Positions 8,887-18,126 of a DNA stretch of 64,000 nt are shown here, one piece after another; position 1 is the stretch's first letter; each line of letters opens with the position of its first letter. The notes beneath the pieces were generated by a model that saw nothing but the letters and a program-made list of their open reading frames with translations, did no database searches and was not told the origin of the DNA. The translations under genes and the position numbers were made by a program. Source of the stretch: Gammaproteobacteria bacterium 50_400_T64 (GTDB lineage: Bacteria; Pseudomonadota; Gammaproteobacteria; Pseudomonadales; Porticoccaceae); contig MAAS01000029.1 of NCBI GenBank assembly GCA_002162755.1, positions 223,033 through 287,032 on the forward strand, given 5' to 3'.

Positions 8887-10380
8887 CTAAAGTTTGGCTA
8901 AAACAATATCCAGCATAAAGTGACACACCACCGTAACCGTAAGAACACCCGCTAAATTAAGCCATATTCCTGCTCGAGCCATCGTCGGTATACGAATCAT
9001 TCCCGAACCAAAAACAATCGCATTGGGTGGTGTCGCAGCGGGCAGCATAAAGGCGCAGCTGGCGGCCATGGTGGCGGGGATGACGAGTTTTAAAGGCTCG
9101 ATACCCAGTGCGCTGGCAATGGCGGCGACAATGGGTATAAGTGCGGTGGTGGTGGCGACGTTGCTGGTGAGTTCGGTGAGGAAGATCATCAGGCTGACGA
9201 TCATTAAAGTCATGACTAAAGGTGGCACTTCACCGATGGCGATTAATTGAATCGCCAGTAGTTCGGCAACGCCGTTGGCGCGAATGGCACCGGCCAGGCA
9301 GAGTCCGCCACCGAGAATTAGTAGTACGCCCCAGGGGACTTTTACCGCCGTTTCCCAGTCGATTAAAAAGCGTTTTTCTTTAATATTTTCAGGAATGGCG
9401 AATAACAATAATGCTGCGCCGATGGCGATACCGGCATCGCTGAGGTGGGTCAGCGCCGGTAGTTTGACGAGCAGGGGGCGAGCCATCCAGCCAAAGGCGG
9501 TGAGGGCAAAAATAATAAGGGTAAACACGGAACCGCGATTCCAGGGTTCGGCTGTGGTATCAAGGTTGTAGTCACTGTCGGCACTGGTGGCGGGCAAGCG
9601 GAAGATAAAGCGGGTGAGTAGCAGCCAGGTGATGGGGATAAAAATCACTACCAGCGGCACGCCAATCATCATCCACTCGGCAAAGCTGATGGTTTGCCCC
9701 AGCTCATTTTCGATAAACGAAACCGCGAACATATTCGGGGTGGTGCCAACGATGGTGCCAATGCCGCCGATGGAGGCTGCATAGGCAATGCCCAGCAACA
9801 GGCAAATGGCGAAGCGCTGTTTGTGGGGTGAGTCGTCGCTCTCCATAGCAATCACACTGAGGGCGATGGGCAGCATGACAATGGTGGTGGCGGTGTTAGT
9901 GATCCACATACTCATCACGGCGGCGGAGATCATAAAGCCACCGACCAGCCGACGCGGGGAGGTGCCTACTAGTCGCAGTACAAATAGTGCAAAACGCTTG
10001 TGTAAATGCCAGCGCTCCAACGCCAGTGCAAGAATAAAGCCGCCGAGAAAAAGAAAGATTAAAGGGTGGGCGTAGGCACCTGCGGAGGCTTTAATCGATT
10101 GCGCACCGGTGAGGGGTAGCACGGCTAGCGGCAGCAGGGCGGTGGCATAAATAGAAATTGCTTCGGTCAGCCACCAGGCCGCCATCCATATCGCCAGGCC
10201 TGCGGTGACCTTGCCCGCCATGCCCAGCACCAGTATGTCGCCGCTGGGCTGGGTAATCTGCTCGGGCACAATGACAGCCATCAGCAGGGCCAGCAAAGGG
10301 CCGCCGACCAGCCCGTACCAGCGGATATTGGAGGTGGCAGTATTCTCTGCAGGTATCATTTCGGGTGTGGCGTCAGGCAT
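8887..10380 (-). CDS. DASS/SLC13 family anion:sodium symporter
   Basis: Inner-membrane transporter of the divalent anion:sodium symporter family (SLC13, CitMHS-like fold), which imports dicarboxylates, sulfate or related anions with sodium. It is 497 aa with roughly a dozen hydrophobic segments. The paired Ser-Asn-Thr type motifs that bind sodium and carboxylate are visible as TNTATT (161-166) and TSNVATTT (near 403), along with GGIGTIVGTTPN and MLPAATPPNAIVFGSG, both hallmarks of DASS proteins. Substrate cannot be decided from sequence. It is separated from the NAD-kinase-like gene upstream by 56 bp on the same strand, so they may be cotranscribed. Confidence 0.9.
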   Translation of the reverse strand: MPDATPEMIPAENTATSNIRWYGLVGGPLLALLMAVIVPEQITQPSGDILVLGMAGKVTAGLAIWMAAWWLTEAISIYATALLPLAVLPLTGAQSIKASAGAYAHPLIFLFLGGFILALALERWHLHKRFALFVLRLVGTSPRRLVGGFMISAAVMSMWITNTATTIVMLPIALSVIAMESDDSPHKQRFAICLLLGIAYAASIGGIGTIVGTTPNMFAVSFIENELGQTISFAEWMMIGVPLVVIFIPITWLLLTRFIFRLPATSADSDYNLDTTAEPWNRGSVFTLIIFALTAFGWMARPLLVKLPALTHLSDAGIAIGAALLLFAIPENIKEKRFLIDWETAVKVPWGVLLILGGGLCLAGAIRANGVAELLAIQLIAIGEVPPLVMTLMIVSLMIFLTELTSNVATTTALIPIVAAIASALGIEPLKLVIPATMAASCAFMLPAATPPNAIVFGSGMIRIPTMARAGIWLNLAGVLTVTVVCHFMLDIVLAKL

Positions 10381-10436
10381 GGAACAGCTCTATCGGGATT
10401 ATTAATAGGTGCAGAGTTTTTGGTTTGCCGGCCAAA

Positions 10437-11513
10437 CTAGTCCGGTTTTATCAAATGTCCCAATGTGTTGGCGCAGCCACAGCATTCGCCGGTAATGGCG
10501 CCATCAAAGGGGTCGACCCACGGGGGTAAATCGGCCATTAACTGGCGCTCAGCGGCTAATTGCAGAGTGCGTTGGGGGTTGATAACCCAGGGGCCATTGC
10601 GCTTAACAGTGACATTTGCGCTTTCGCCTTCTGCCAGTTTGCGTTCGCGGTCGCCATCGTAAGCGAGAATGCCGGGGCCGTTTATTGTTGTCTCTTCGTC
10701 GAGCGGCAAACGTTCGGCACTGAGAATGTGGGCTGAGCGAAATAAGCCCGGTGACACGGGAGCGCGCAACAGGCGGCCGCCTTCGTTGTGGCCGCAAAAG
10801 TCGACACGCACACCAAAGTCGTCACTGGCGCTGGCGGGGCAGAGCAGTCCACCGAGGGGCGACATGCCCACGGCATTGGGTTCGGCGCGGGTCAGCACCA
10901 GGGTTTTCATAAATTCAGGCTCGAAGGGGCCGAGGTTGCCGATTCTATCGCCCTGTAAAAACAGAGCATCGACCAGAGCAATATCTGTTTCGCCGTTTTC
11001 GAGAGCGACCGAAATGATTTTCGCCCGGTCGGTCGTTTCCTCTTTCGACAGTCTGCCACTGGCCACCAGACCGGCGGCCATGCCGGCGATGGTGGGTTCA
11101 ATCCACATCGGGAAGACATTATTGGTGCCGGTCGAGAGGGGCATCATCACGACGTCTTGCCAAACCTGGGTGACGATACGGCTGGTGCCGTCACCGCCCA
11201 TAACAATAATGACATCGCAGCCTCGCTTTTTCATTTCACGCACGGCAAAACGGGTATCTTCTGCGGAGTGGGTGATGGGGCCTCTAATCTCTTCAACCTC
11301 AGCGCCAATGTTCATGTTTTCGAGGGCACCAAGCACCAGTCGGCGCGTATCGTAGGGTGCCAATATGCGGGTACAGCCGGTGGCGACAGCGCCAACCACA
11401 ATGCGGCTGATTTGATTGCGCTTACTTTCGTGGCTGACAGATTCGGCACGAGCGGTGAGTCGGCGGCTGTCTCGGCCGGACATGGGGTTGGCGATAATTC
11501 CTAGAGAACCCAT
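10437..11513 (-). CDS. ATP-NAD kinase family protein (COG3199/AcoX-like)
   Basis: A 358-aa protein of the diacylglycerol/NAD kinase fold. The N-terminus GIIANPMSGRDSRRL and the GGDGTSR motif near residue 118 are the nucleotide-binding signature; PLSTGTNNVFP follows, replacing the usual NAD-kinase TLNE-type segment. This layout matches the COG3199 group, which includes AcoX from acetoin operons, rather than canonical NadK. The C-terminal half carries GPGILAYDGDRERKL, a beta-sandwich equivalent of the NAD-kinase C-domain. A Cys-rich tip (ECCGC) is near the end. Substrate is not established. It faces the VOC gene at 11620 divergently across about 100 bp, which probably holds both promoters. Confidence 0.82.
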   Translation of the reverse strand: MGSLGIIANPMSGRDSRRLTARAESVSHESKRNQISRIVVGAVATGCTRILAPYDTRRLVLGALENMNIGAEVEEIRGPITHSAEDTRFAVREMKKRGCDVIIVMGGDGTSRIVTQVWQDVVMMPLSTGTNNVFPMWIEPTIAGMAAGLVASGRLSKEETTDRAKIISVALENGETDIALVDALFLQGDRIGNLGPFEPEFMKTLVLTRAEPNAVGMSPLGGLLCPASASDDFGVRVDFCGHNEGGRLLRAPVSPGLFRSAHILSAERLPLDEETTINGPGILAYDGDRERKLAEGESANVTVKRNGPWVINPQRTLQLAAERQLMADLPPWVDPFDGAITGECCGCANTLGHLIKPD

Positions 11514-11619
11514 AGTGGCTTCCTTTGTTATTTATTCAGCGAGTGATTATAGGCTACAAAGCCTTTGCGGTAATATGCTCTCAATCTATTAATAATGCAT
11601 AAATAAAAGGATGTTCACG

Positions 11620-12024
11620 ATGATAAAAATCACCCGTTTAAATCACAGTGCCCTCGGTTGCCGCGTTGACGTTGACGCCATGCGCCGCTTTTACGTTGAC
11701 GTGCTGGGGGTTAATACCGTCGACCGGGATATACCCGAGCAACTGGCAGCTTTGATCCCCGGCTTCTGGATGCAATTTCCCAATGGTCAGGTGCACGTCA
11801 TTCAGTGTGACGATTCTGAAGGCGAGCGCAAAGTACTGCCTGAATTAGCAGGTAAGCCCCTCGACCCCATGGGCCCGCACACGGCTTTTTATGTGGAAGA
11901 TATTGAAGCGGTGGAAACCCAGCTAACCAGGGAAGGTGTTGTGTACCACCGTATGGATCAGTTCATCTTTGCTGCTGACCCGGCAGGCAATACGGTGGAG
12001 TTTCAGCAGGACCCGGATTTATAA
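11620..12024 (+). CDS. VOC superfamily (glyoxalase/dioxygenase fold) protein
   Basis: A 134-aa vicinal-oxygen-chelate domain protein. The start at 11620 is preferred because AAGGA lies 8 bases upstream, while the ATG at 11611 abuts that site. Seen: LNHSALGC with the first metal-ligand type His, RRFYVDVLGV, and the closing FIFAADPAGNTVEFQQ, where the Glu of VEF is the usual last ligand; HTAFYVEDIEAVE supplies a His in the second half. Family members include lyases, dioxygenases and antibiotic-resistance proteins, so the reaction is not predictable. It lies 65 bp before a second VOC gene on the same strand; the two probably form a pair. Confidence 0.85.
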   Translation: MIKITRLNHSALGCRVDVDAMRRFYVDVLGVNTVDRDIPEQLAALIPGFWMQFPNGQVHVIQCDDSEGERKVLPELAGKPLDPMGPHTAFYVEDIEAVETQLTREGVVYHRMDQFIFAADPAGNTVEFQQDPDL

Positions 12025-12089
12025 GTCCCCGCTTTGCTGGGCTTAAAATTAAGGGGTTTAATAACAAGGATTAACATTCAGGTGAAACA

Positions 12090-12587
12090 ATGACAGTCGA
12101 CGTCAACGGCATCGCCCATATTCAACTCACCGTCAATGACGGCGAGCGCTGCTTACCTTTTTGGGAGCGCTTGTGTCACTTTCTCGAAATGGAAACCCTG
12201 ATTCGCAATGACGACACGGTGTATTGCATTGGCAGTCGCACCGGTATTTTGGTGCGGGTAGCACCCGAAGGCAGTCGCGCTAAAAGCTTCGATCAAAATA
12301 CCAGTGGCCTACACCACTTTTGCTTTCGTGCGCGTAGCAAAGAAGACATCGACAGTATTTATCAGTTTGTCCGCACCGAACTCAAGGCTCATATTATTCA
12401 CGCCCCCGACGATGGCTCGCGTTTCGCTCCCGGTTATTATTCGTTTTTGTTTGAAGACCCGGACGGTATTCGCGTTGAGTTTAATTATGTGCCCGGTAAG
12501 GGGCATTTTGGTGAGTTGGGTAGGCTTGGTGGGAGCGGGGCAGGTCCTGCTAATCAATATGGGGATGAAGGTTTAACAGATGGGTGA
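12090..12587 (+). CDS. VOC superfamily protein
   Basis: A 165-aa VOC fold protein. Visible features are VNGIAHIQLTVND (first His), PFWERLCHFLEM, GLHHFCFRARSKEDID (second-half His), and SFLFEDPDGIRVEFNYVPG with the terminal Glu. It is followed by a Gly-rich tail of about 20 residues. The DPDGIRVEF signature is that of glyoxalase-I/methylmalonyl-epimerase-type VOC proteins, but the sequence does not settle the substrate. It follows the VOC gene at 11620, in the same likely operon, and converges on the acyl-CoA dehydrogenase pair; a strong terminator lies between. Confidence 0.85.
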   Translation: MTVDVNGIAHIQLTVNDGERCLPFWERLCHFLEMETLIRNDDTVYCIGSRTGILVRVAPEGSRAKSFDQNTSGLHHFCFRARSKEDIDSIYQFVRTELKAHIIHAPDDGSRFAPGYYSFLFEDPDGIRVEFNYVPGKGHFGELGRLGGSGAGPANQYGDEGLTDG

Positions 12588-12628
12588 GGGTGTTTTTTGA
12601 AGTGAGGCCCTGCTCAGGATGTCACCAA

Positions 12629-12669
12629 ACAAAAACTCGACTCGAATGGCGGAGGCCTTCGAGTCGAGT
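12629..12669 (-). terminator. Terminator of the acyl-CoA dehydrogenase operon
   Basis: A perfect 12-bp stem (12635-12646 with 12658-12669, ACTCGACTCGAA type) encloses an 11-base loop. Read on the minus strand it is followed by TTTTTG, so it terminates the leftward acyl-CoA dehydrogenase operon ending at 12678. It may also stop the VOC genes, though the plus side lacks a good T-run. Confidence 0.9.
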
Positions 12670-12677
12670 GGGAAATA

Positions 12678-13946
12678 TTAACTCACCGTATTCCTCGGTA
12701 CATCCCTAAACGGTCGGTCGACATCGGTGCGCGGTTCTTTGGGCAGACCCAGGCTACGCTCAGCAATAATATTGCGCTGAATTTCATCGGTGCCACCGGC
12801 GATAGATTCGGCCGGGGTGGAGATGAGTACTTCACTGATAATGCCATTCAGTGCGCCATCTTCCTCCGTCAACATGGCATCGTGACCAGCAATTAAAGTG
12901 TGAGCTTGTGCGGCAAGGCGGGCGACCTGGCTACCGGCCAGTTTGCCCAGTGATCCCTCCGGCCCGGGTGGTCGCCCCAACGCTTGTGCGGCTTTGACGC
13001 GACGCCCCGTCCACTCGGCGGCTTTGGCCATCATTAATACCTTGGCGATGGACTGGCGCACGGCGGGGTCGTCGTATTTGCCGGTGGCTTTGGCGCGCTC
13101 AATTAACAGGTCAACACGACCAGCGCGCTGGGGATACCATTTATAGGGCTCCATCACGTTGGCAATTTCTGCTTTTAATTCGTCGTAAATACGGCCCTGA
13201 CCTTTTGCGCCGCGCCCCCAGGAACGAATGCCATCGACCAGGCGGCGCTCGTGGGCGAGGGTGGTCATCGCCACTTTCCAGCCTTTACCCTCTTCGCCGA
13301 GCATTAATTCGGGGGCTATTTTGGCATCGGTGAAAAAGATTTCGTTAAAGGAGGCATGGCCATTCATTTGTTGCAGGGGCCGAACCTCGACACCGGCTTG
13401 TTCCATATTCATCAAAAAGTAGGTGATGCCCTGATGTTTGGGGACGTCCCAATTGGTGCGGGCTAATACGATGCCGTATTGCGCGTGGTGAGCACTGGTA
13501 GTCCATACCTTCTGGCCATTCAATACCCAGTTTTCGCCGTCGAAATCAGCACGCGTGGTGAGCCCCGCGAGATCTGAGCCGCTGCCCGGTTCACTGAATA
13601 ACTGGCACCAGGTGTCTTCACCGGTTAACAGGTGACGCAGAAATTTGTCTTTGTGGAAGTCGTCGCCGTGCTCAAGAATGGTTGCGGCTGCGAGCATTCT
13701 GGCCCCCGCTTTGGCAACACCGACGGCACCGGCTTTGCGCAGCTCGTCGTCCACGGCTTCGCTAAGGCCAATGCTCAGCCCTCGTCCGTGCCACTCTTCT
13801 GGCCATGACGAACAACCCCAGCCGGAGTCGATCAATTTATTGCGCCACTCGAGCAGGCTGGCGTCGGGGTTCCAGTTGGCTTCGACCCAGGTGCGAACGT
13901 CTGTGCGTAGGCTTTGTTCTGTTGATTCTACTGTTTGTTCGCTCAT
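12678..13946 (-). CDS. Acyl-CoA dehydrogenase family protein
   Basis: FAD-dependent alpha,beta-dehydrogenation of an acyl-CoA. It is 422 aa, with the central GSGSDLAGLTTRAD segment, QKVWTTSAHHAQYGIVLART, TLAHERR and the C-terminal GGTDEIQRNIIAERSLGLP. Where medium-chain enzymes carry the catalytic Glu (EGT), this one has GGT, so the base must lie elsewhere or the protein depends on its partner. It overlaps the upstream gene by 4 bp (ATGA), implying translational coupling and probably complex formation, as in the heterotetrameric acyl-CoA dehydrogenases of steroid side-chain breakdown. The substrate is not shown by the neighbours. The operon ends at the terminator at 12629-12669. Confidence 0.92.
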   Translation of the reverse strand: MSEQTVESTEQSLRTDVRTWVEANWNPDASLLEWRNKLIDSGWGCSSWPEEWHGRGLSIGLSEAVDDELRKAGAVGVAKAGARMLAAATILEHGDDFHKDKFLRHLLTGEDTWCQLFSEPGSGSDLAGLTTRADFDGENWVLNGQKVWTTSAHHAQYGIVLARTNWDVPKHQGITYFLMNMEQAGVEVRPLQQMNGHASFNEIFFTDAKIAPELMLGEEGKGWKVAMTTLAHERRLVDGIRSWGRGAKGQGRIYDELKAEIANVMEPYKWYPQRAGRVDLLIERAKATGKYDDPAVRQSIAKVLMMAKAAEWTGRRVKAAQALGRPPGPEGSLGKLAGSQVARLAAQAHTLIAGHDAMLTEEDGALNGIISEVLISTPAESIAGGTDEIQRNIIAERSLGLPKEPRTDVDRPFRDVPRNTVS

Positions 13947-15103
13947 GCCTGATTCTCCCAGCGCAGGACCACTTGGTCGCGGTGATAATTGGCGTCACCG
14001 AGGAAGACCTCGGAGCTTTTGGCTCGCTTAAAATAAAGGTGGGTGTCGTTTTCCCAGGTGAAGCCGATACCGCCGTGAATTTGCAGGCACTCGGCGGCGG
14101 ATTTCATATAAGTATCCGAGGCATAGGCTTTGCTCAGTGATGCGACGGTGGGCAAGTCGGGTGCGCCATCGGCTGCTGCTGAGGCGGCGTAATAGGCGGT
14201 CGATTTGGCCAGTTCAACATCAAGCAGCATATCGGCACACTTGTGTTTAATGACCTGAAAGGAGCCAATTAAACGCCCGAACTGCATGCGCAATTGGGCG
14301 TAGTCGAGGGCGGATTCAAGCATCATTTGTGCGCCGCCGACCATCTCACTGGCCAGGGCGACAGCGGCGAGGTCGAGAATAGGGGGCAAGGTATCGCCAC
14401 CCCTGTTTAATTCACCGAGTAGTGTTGCCGGTGTTTGCTTGAATTCGATGTGAGCAAGTTTCCGGGTTGGGTCGAGGCTTTTTAATAAGCGGCGCTGTAG
14501 TCCCGGTGCGTCGCTGGGCACGGTAAAAAGTGACAAACCTTCATCGCCTGCGGTGCCAGGTGTGCGGGCGACAACAATTAACAGGTCGGCAATATGTCCA
14601 TCGACAACATAGCTTTTTTCGCCATTTAATAAATAATTGTCGTCACTATTATCGCCGCTATTGTTGTCACTAGGGGTGGCGCTTGTTTCCGTATTGCAGG
14701 GTAGCCAATCGCGATTGGCCTCGCTAAGCGCAAGGGTGGCCAAGGTTTGGCCCGAGGCAATACCAGGTAATAAGGCGAGTTTTTGTTCTTCCGTGCCCGC
14801 ATGAATAATGCTCGTGGCGGCGAGCGCCGTTGCAGAAAAGAAGGGCGCACAGAGTAGGGCGCGGCCCATTTCTTCGAGCACAATACACAGTTCGACAAAG
14901 CCAAAACCCTGGCCGCCGTAGGCTTCAGGAATATGAATGCCCGGCAGGCCGAGGCCTTCGCTGAGTTGTTTCCACACGGCGGCATCGTAGCCTTGTTCGC
15001 TGTCCATCAGTTTGCGGACTTCTGTGCGCGGTGATTTGTCATCCATAAAGCGGCGAACAATCAGGCGGAATTCTTCCTGTTCATCGGTAAAGGTAAATTG
15101 CAT
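13943..15103 (-). CDS. Acyl-CoA dehydrogenase family protein
   Basis: 386-aa partner of the preceding enzyme and first gene of the two-gene operon. It shows the N-terminal all-alpha domain (FTDEQEEFRLIVRRFMDD, VWKQLSEGLGLPGIHIPEAYGG), a middle domain (LNGEKSYVVDGHIADLLIVVART), and the C-terminal four-helix domain (RMQFGRLIGSFQVIKHKCADM, LQIHGGIGFTWENDTHLYFKRA). The segment that in medium-chain enzymes carries the Glu base reads VFLGDANYHRD, again without it. Both members thus deviate at the same site, fitting an alpha-beta heteromer more than two independent homotetramers. The 197 bp between 15104 and 15300 hold its promoter but no gene. Confidence 0.92.
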   Translation of the reverse strand: MQFTFTDEQEEFRLIVRRFMDDKSPRTEVRKLMDSEQGYDAAVWKQLSEGLGLPGIHIPEAYGGQGFGFVELCIVLEEMGRALLCAPFFSATALAATSIIHAGTEEQKLALLPGIASGQTLATLALSEANRDWLPCNTETSATPSDNNSGDNSDDNYLLNGEKSYVVDGHIADLLIVVARTPGTAGDEGLSLFTVPSDAPGLQRRLLKSLDPTRKLAHIEFKQTPATLLGELNRGGDTLPPILDLAAVALASEMVGGAQMMLESALDYAQLRMQFGRLIGSFQVIKHKCADMLLDVELAKSTAYYAASAAADGAPDLPTVASLSKAYASDTYMKSAAECLQIHGGIGFTWENDTHLYFKRAKSSEVFLGDANYHRDQVVLRWENQA

Positions 15104-15300
15104 AAATTGCTCTCAAAAATAGGCGTTATTAATGGCGGTAGAAGGGTAACAAAGCCCCTTTACTCATGACTCACTGTAAATAATTTTCTGTAAGCTTGGC
15201 ACAGGCTTCCTGTGTTCGTGCCGTCGTCGGTGTTGTCATCCATCGGATGCGTAGCGAAAGCACCCATGTCAGACAGTATCATGACGATAATGATTGATGG

Positions 15301-16164
15301 CTATGTTGAGGCTTGAGTTGTGAGCAGCGGCTGCACATTATCGGGTACACCGTAATATTTTTCCTCACCGCTGTTGGGGTCGATAAAAGACAGTTGATAG
15401 GCCAGTAGCTGCAGGTCTTCTTTTTCTTGATCGCCCTCTTTAACACTGCCGTAGAGGCGGTCGCCAATAATAGGATAGCCGGCAACGCTGAGATGGCGAC
15501 GTATCTGGTGCTTGCGCCCGGTTTCGATTTTGACCTCTACCAGTGAGCAGTTTTGTTTGTCATCGTAATTGATTAGCCGCGCATGACTGCGGGCTTCGCG
15601 GTCTTCAATGTTTTGCTCAAACAGCTGTGGCTCGGTGGGGAATTCGCCGCGAACCCTTGCTCGGTAGTGTTTTTGTATTTTCCGTTCGGCAAAGAGTGAA
15701 GAGAGTTTGGCCGCACTGCTTTTTTTATGGGCTAACAGAATTAAGCCGGTTGCGGCTCTATCGAGGCGGTGAACCGTAAACGTCGTACGATCAAGATGGC
15801 GCTCAACCCAACGGCCAATGGCGCAGTGGTCGCCCCATTTTGTACCCTGGCTATACATGCCCTGGGGTTTATACCAGACACTGTAATCGCCTTCGTCGGC
15901 GATGAGTTGCGGCACAGGTGGCACGGTATTTTGTATCGCCTGATCGTAATAGATGTGCAGCTCGTCACCGCTGAGCAATTGATATTTGGCGCGGCGCAGA
16001 CGCCGGGTGTTGCCATTGCGGCTTAACCACACGGCACCCTTTTGCATGACCTGCTTTATGTTCTGTTTTGACAGGCCGCTAGCCGTCGCCAACAAGGTAA
16101 TGGCAGATTCGCCCTGGTCGGTGACGGGCAGATGTAATTCAAATTGTTCGGGGGCTGGATTCAT
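15301..16164 (-). CDS. RluA-family pseudouridine synthase
   Basis: RNA pseudouridine synthase (287 aa from the ATG at 16164; a TTG at 16257 is also open but adds an atypical lead). An S4-like N-terminal part (LLATASGLSKQNIKQVMQKG, with GDELHIYY) precedes the catalytic domain. The catalytic Asp is in HRLDRAATGLILLA; IQKHYRARVRG, KIETGRKHQIRRHL and GYPIIGDRLYG are the other family motifs. RluA, RluC/D and TruC-like groups cannot be separated reliably here, so the target uridine is left open. Stands alone, transcribed away from the HSL esterase at 16333. Confidence 0.9.
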   Translation of the reverse strand: MNPAPEQFELHLPVTDQGESAITLLATASGLSKQNIKQVMQKGAVWLSRNGNTRRLRRAKYQLLSGDELHIYYDQAIQNTVPPVPQLIADEGDYSVWYKPQGMYSQGTKWGDHCAIGRWVERHLDRTTFTVHRLDRAATGLILLAHKKSSAAKLSSLFAERKIQKHYRARVRGEFPTEPQLFEQNIEDREARSHARLINYDDKQNCSLVEVKIETGRKHQIRRHLSVAGYPIIGDRLYGSVKEGDQEKEDLQLLAYQLSFIDPNSGEEKYYGVPDNVQPLLTTQAST

Positions 16165-16332
16165 TATTTCTGAGTCTATTTCTGTATCGAAGGTCGGGTC
16201 GCTTTGTCTGTCTATTCTAGCGATAAAGTTTGGTCTATTGATACAGAGGGGTGTCAATCTTCGTGCTTCTCTCTACCCCATATTGTCTGATAATGTGGGG
16301 TTCTTTGCTGAAATCAATTTAAGGAAAAATAA

Positions 16333-17256
16333 ATGAGTTGGCAAATGAGACTGATGAATCTTTCGTCCCGAATTATCGTCAAGCCCTTTGTGAAAAGAGC
16401 GGTGCGACAAAGTAAGCCGGGGCAACAGCAGGCGACGATTGATAAGCTCCGCCGCTGGGTGGTTAAGCTTGATAATTTCTTGACGCGAAAACACACCTCG
16501 CCAGTGCCTGTCGATTTTATTGAGGGGCATCCTTCGTATTTGTGGATTAACAATACGCCGGGCGTTACACGTACCGTTCTTTATTTGCATGGCGGGGGCA
16601 TGATCATTCATGTGCCCGGTTTGTATAAACAGTGGGCACAGCGCTTTGGGCCTGCCGTTAATGCCAGAGTCTTACTGGTTGATTACCGTTTGGCACCGGA
16701 GCACCCTTATCCGGCGTCGAATGACGATTGCTTTGCCGCGTATGAATGGTTGGTAAAAGAGCAGGGTATTAGCCCCGACACTATAATTATTGCGGGTGAT
16801 TCAGCCGGGGGCTACCTCACTCTGGCAACCTTGCTGCGTATTGGGCAGTCTGAATTAGCCAACCCTGCCTGCGCTATTGCCCTGTCACCGCTGTCTGATT
16901 TTTCCTTTGGTAGCCCATCAGTTTTTACCAATGAAGCCGCTGATCCATTATTAAGTAATCAACTCATACCGTTAATGAAAGATATGGTACTTGGCGATAA
17001 CCTCTGCACCGACCCCATGGTGTCGCCCGTTTATGCGGATTTAAGTGGCTTCCCACCGTTACAGGTTCATGTCAGCAGCAATGAGATTTTGCGTGATGAC
17101 GGCGTACGTATCGCCGATTTAGCGCGGCAGCAGGGTGCAAGCAGTGAGCTTTGCGAATGGTATAAGACCACTCACGTGCATCCTATTATGGATGGCTTAC
17201 CTGAAAGTGAACTGGCAGTACAAAAGATGAAAACCTTCATCGATCGCTATTGTTAA
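16333..17256 (+). CDS. Alpha/beta hydrolase, hormone-sensitive-lipase (family IV) esterase
   Basis: Cytoplasmic carboxylesterase-like hydrolase, 307 aa. The oxyanion-hole motif HGGG is at 86-89 and the nucleophile elbow GDSAGG puts the catalytic Ser at 157. VDYRLAPEHPYPA is typical of the HSL group. The likely acid is Asp in the EILRDDG segment (about 259) and the base His in THVHPIMDG (about 285). There is no signal peptide. AAGGAAAAATAAATG supplies the ribosome site. It converges on the PhaD-like regulator at 17312, with the PHA-type genes beyond, so a role in lipid or storage-ester turnover is plausible but inferred. Confidence 0.92.
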   Translation: MSWQMRLMNLSSRIIVKPFVKRAVRQSKPGQQQATIDKLRRWVVKLDNFLTRKHTSPVPVDFIEGHPSYLWINNTPGVTRTVLYLHGGGMIIHVPGLYKQWAQRFGPAVNARVLLVDYRLAPEHPYPASNDDCFAAYEWLVKEQGISPDTIIIAGDSAGGYLTLATLLRIGQSELANPACAIALSPLSDFSFGSPSVFTNEAADPLLSNQLIPLMKDMVLGDNLCTDPMVSPVYADLSGFPPLQVHVSSNEILRDDGVRIADLARQQGASSELCEWYKTTHVHPIMDGLPESELAVQKMKTFIDRYC

Positions 17257-17311
17257 AAGTAGATGCTAAGTGCAGGTTCTCTAGTCTAAAAAATATTAGC
17301 TTGAGACAGGT

Positions 17312-17953
17312 CTATTGATAGGCATCTTGAAGATGATGCAGGTGTTCCTGATGTGCCTGGTCAAGATAGGGCAGTAGTAGTGATAGAGCCTGGTATATAC
17401 CTTGATTGAAATGATCACCGGCAATATTGGCTTCGGTGATACCGGCGAGGTGTTTCTTAAAATGTATCCATTGGGTGCAAATGAGCAGCATATTGAGGCT
17501 AATATCTTTGATGATGGTCTTGGCCGGGGCTAGCAACGTGCCGTTTTCGGAAAGCGCTGTGAGTAGCCGAACTAATATCCGGAAGAGCGCTGTTAATAGA
17601 CCCTGAAACTTTGCCGCCAGCGAAGGGCATTTTAAAGTGATGTAATCGGTGTCTTGATAAATAAAGCGATACTCGAGTGCGAGTTCAAAATTGAGATGCA
17701 GGAAAAACCAGATATCCTCAATGCTTAATTCTTCTGCCACTGTCTGTTTGATTAACGGCTGAAGGGCAACTTCATAGTTTGTGAATAGCGTTTCAATGAG
17801 TTGCTCTTTGTTGGGGTAGTGGTAGTAGAGATTGCCGGGGCTAATATCGAGCTCAAGGGCGATGTGATTGGTTGACGCGTTGGGCGTGCCGAGTTGATTA
17901 AACAAGTCCAAACTGGTATTCAAGATTCGTTGCTTGGTGCCTGGCTTTGCCAA
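17312..17953 (-). CDS. TetR-family regulator, PhaD-like
   Basis: DNA-binding regulator, 213 aa. The N-terminal HTH reads RILNTSLDLFNQLGTPNAST, followed by LDISPGNLYYHYPNKEQLI, a very close match to the PhaD group that activates pha genes in pseudomonads. The IEDIWFFLHLNFELALEYRF segment after it is also like PhaD. It is transcribed divergently from the phasin gene at 18127 across a 173-bp region, the layout expected if it controls that gene. A CTTG-N4-CAAG inverted repeat near 18031-18042 is a weak operator candidate. The PhaD assignment rests on remembered family sequence and synteny; the ligand is unknown (an acyl-CoA type in PhaD). Confidence 0.82.
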   Translation of the reverse strand: MAKPGTKQRILNTSLDLFNQLGTPNASTNHIALELDISPGNLYYHYPNKEQLIETLFTNYEVALQPLIKQTVAEELSIEDIWFFLHLNFELALEYRFIYQDTDYITLKCPSLAAKFQGLLTALFRILVRLLTALSENGTLLAPAKTIIKDISLNMLLICTQWIHFKKHLAGITEANIAGDHFNQGIYQALSLLLPYLDQAHQEHLHHLQDAYQ

Positions 17954-18126
17954 AGTACTCCTCCCGCAAATTGTCCAATCTGGAAGATTTCAGAGAGTTA
18001 GTTTTTTTACTCTAAGAAAAATTGCTATCTTGCTTTCAAGGGTTAGAACTGCCGGCACCATAACGCTATGGGCCAGTCTGTAATCTGACTAATGTTAATC
18101 AATTAATACAGAGGAAGATAGGTGAT

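Noticed and set aside
11157-11504. 115-aa plus-strand frame inside the NAD-kinase-like gene
   Set aside because: Shadow frame opposite conserved GGDG-containing coding sequence.
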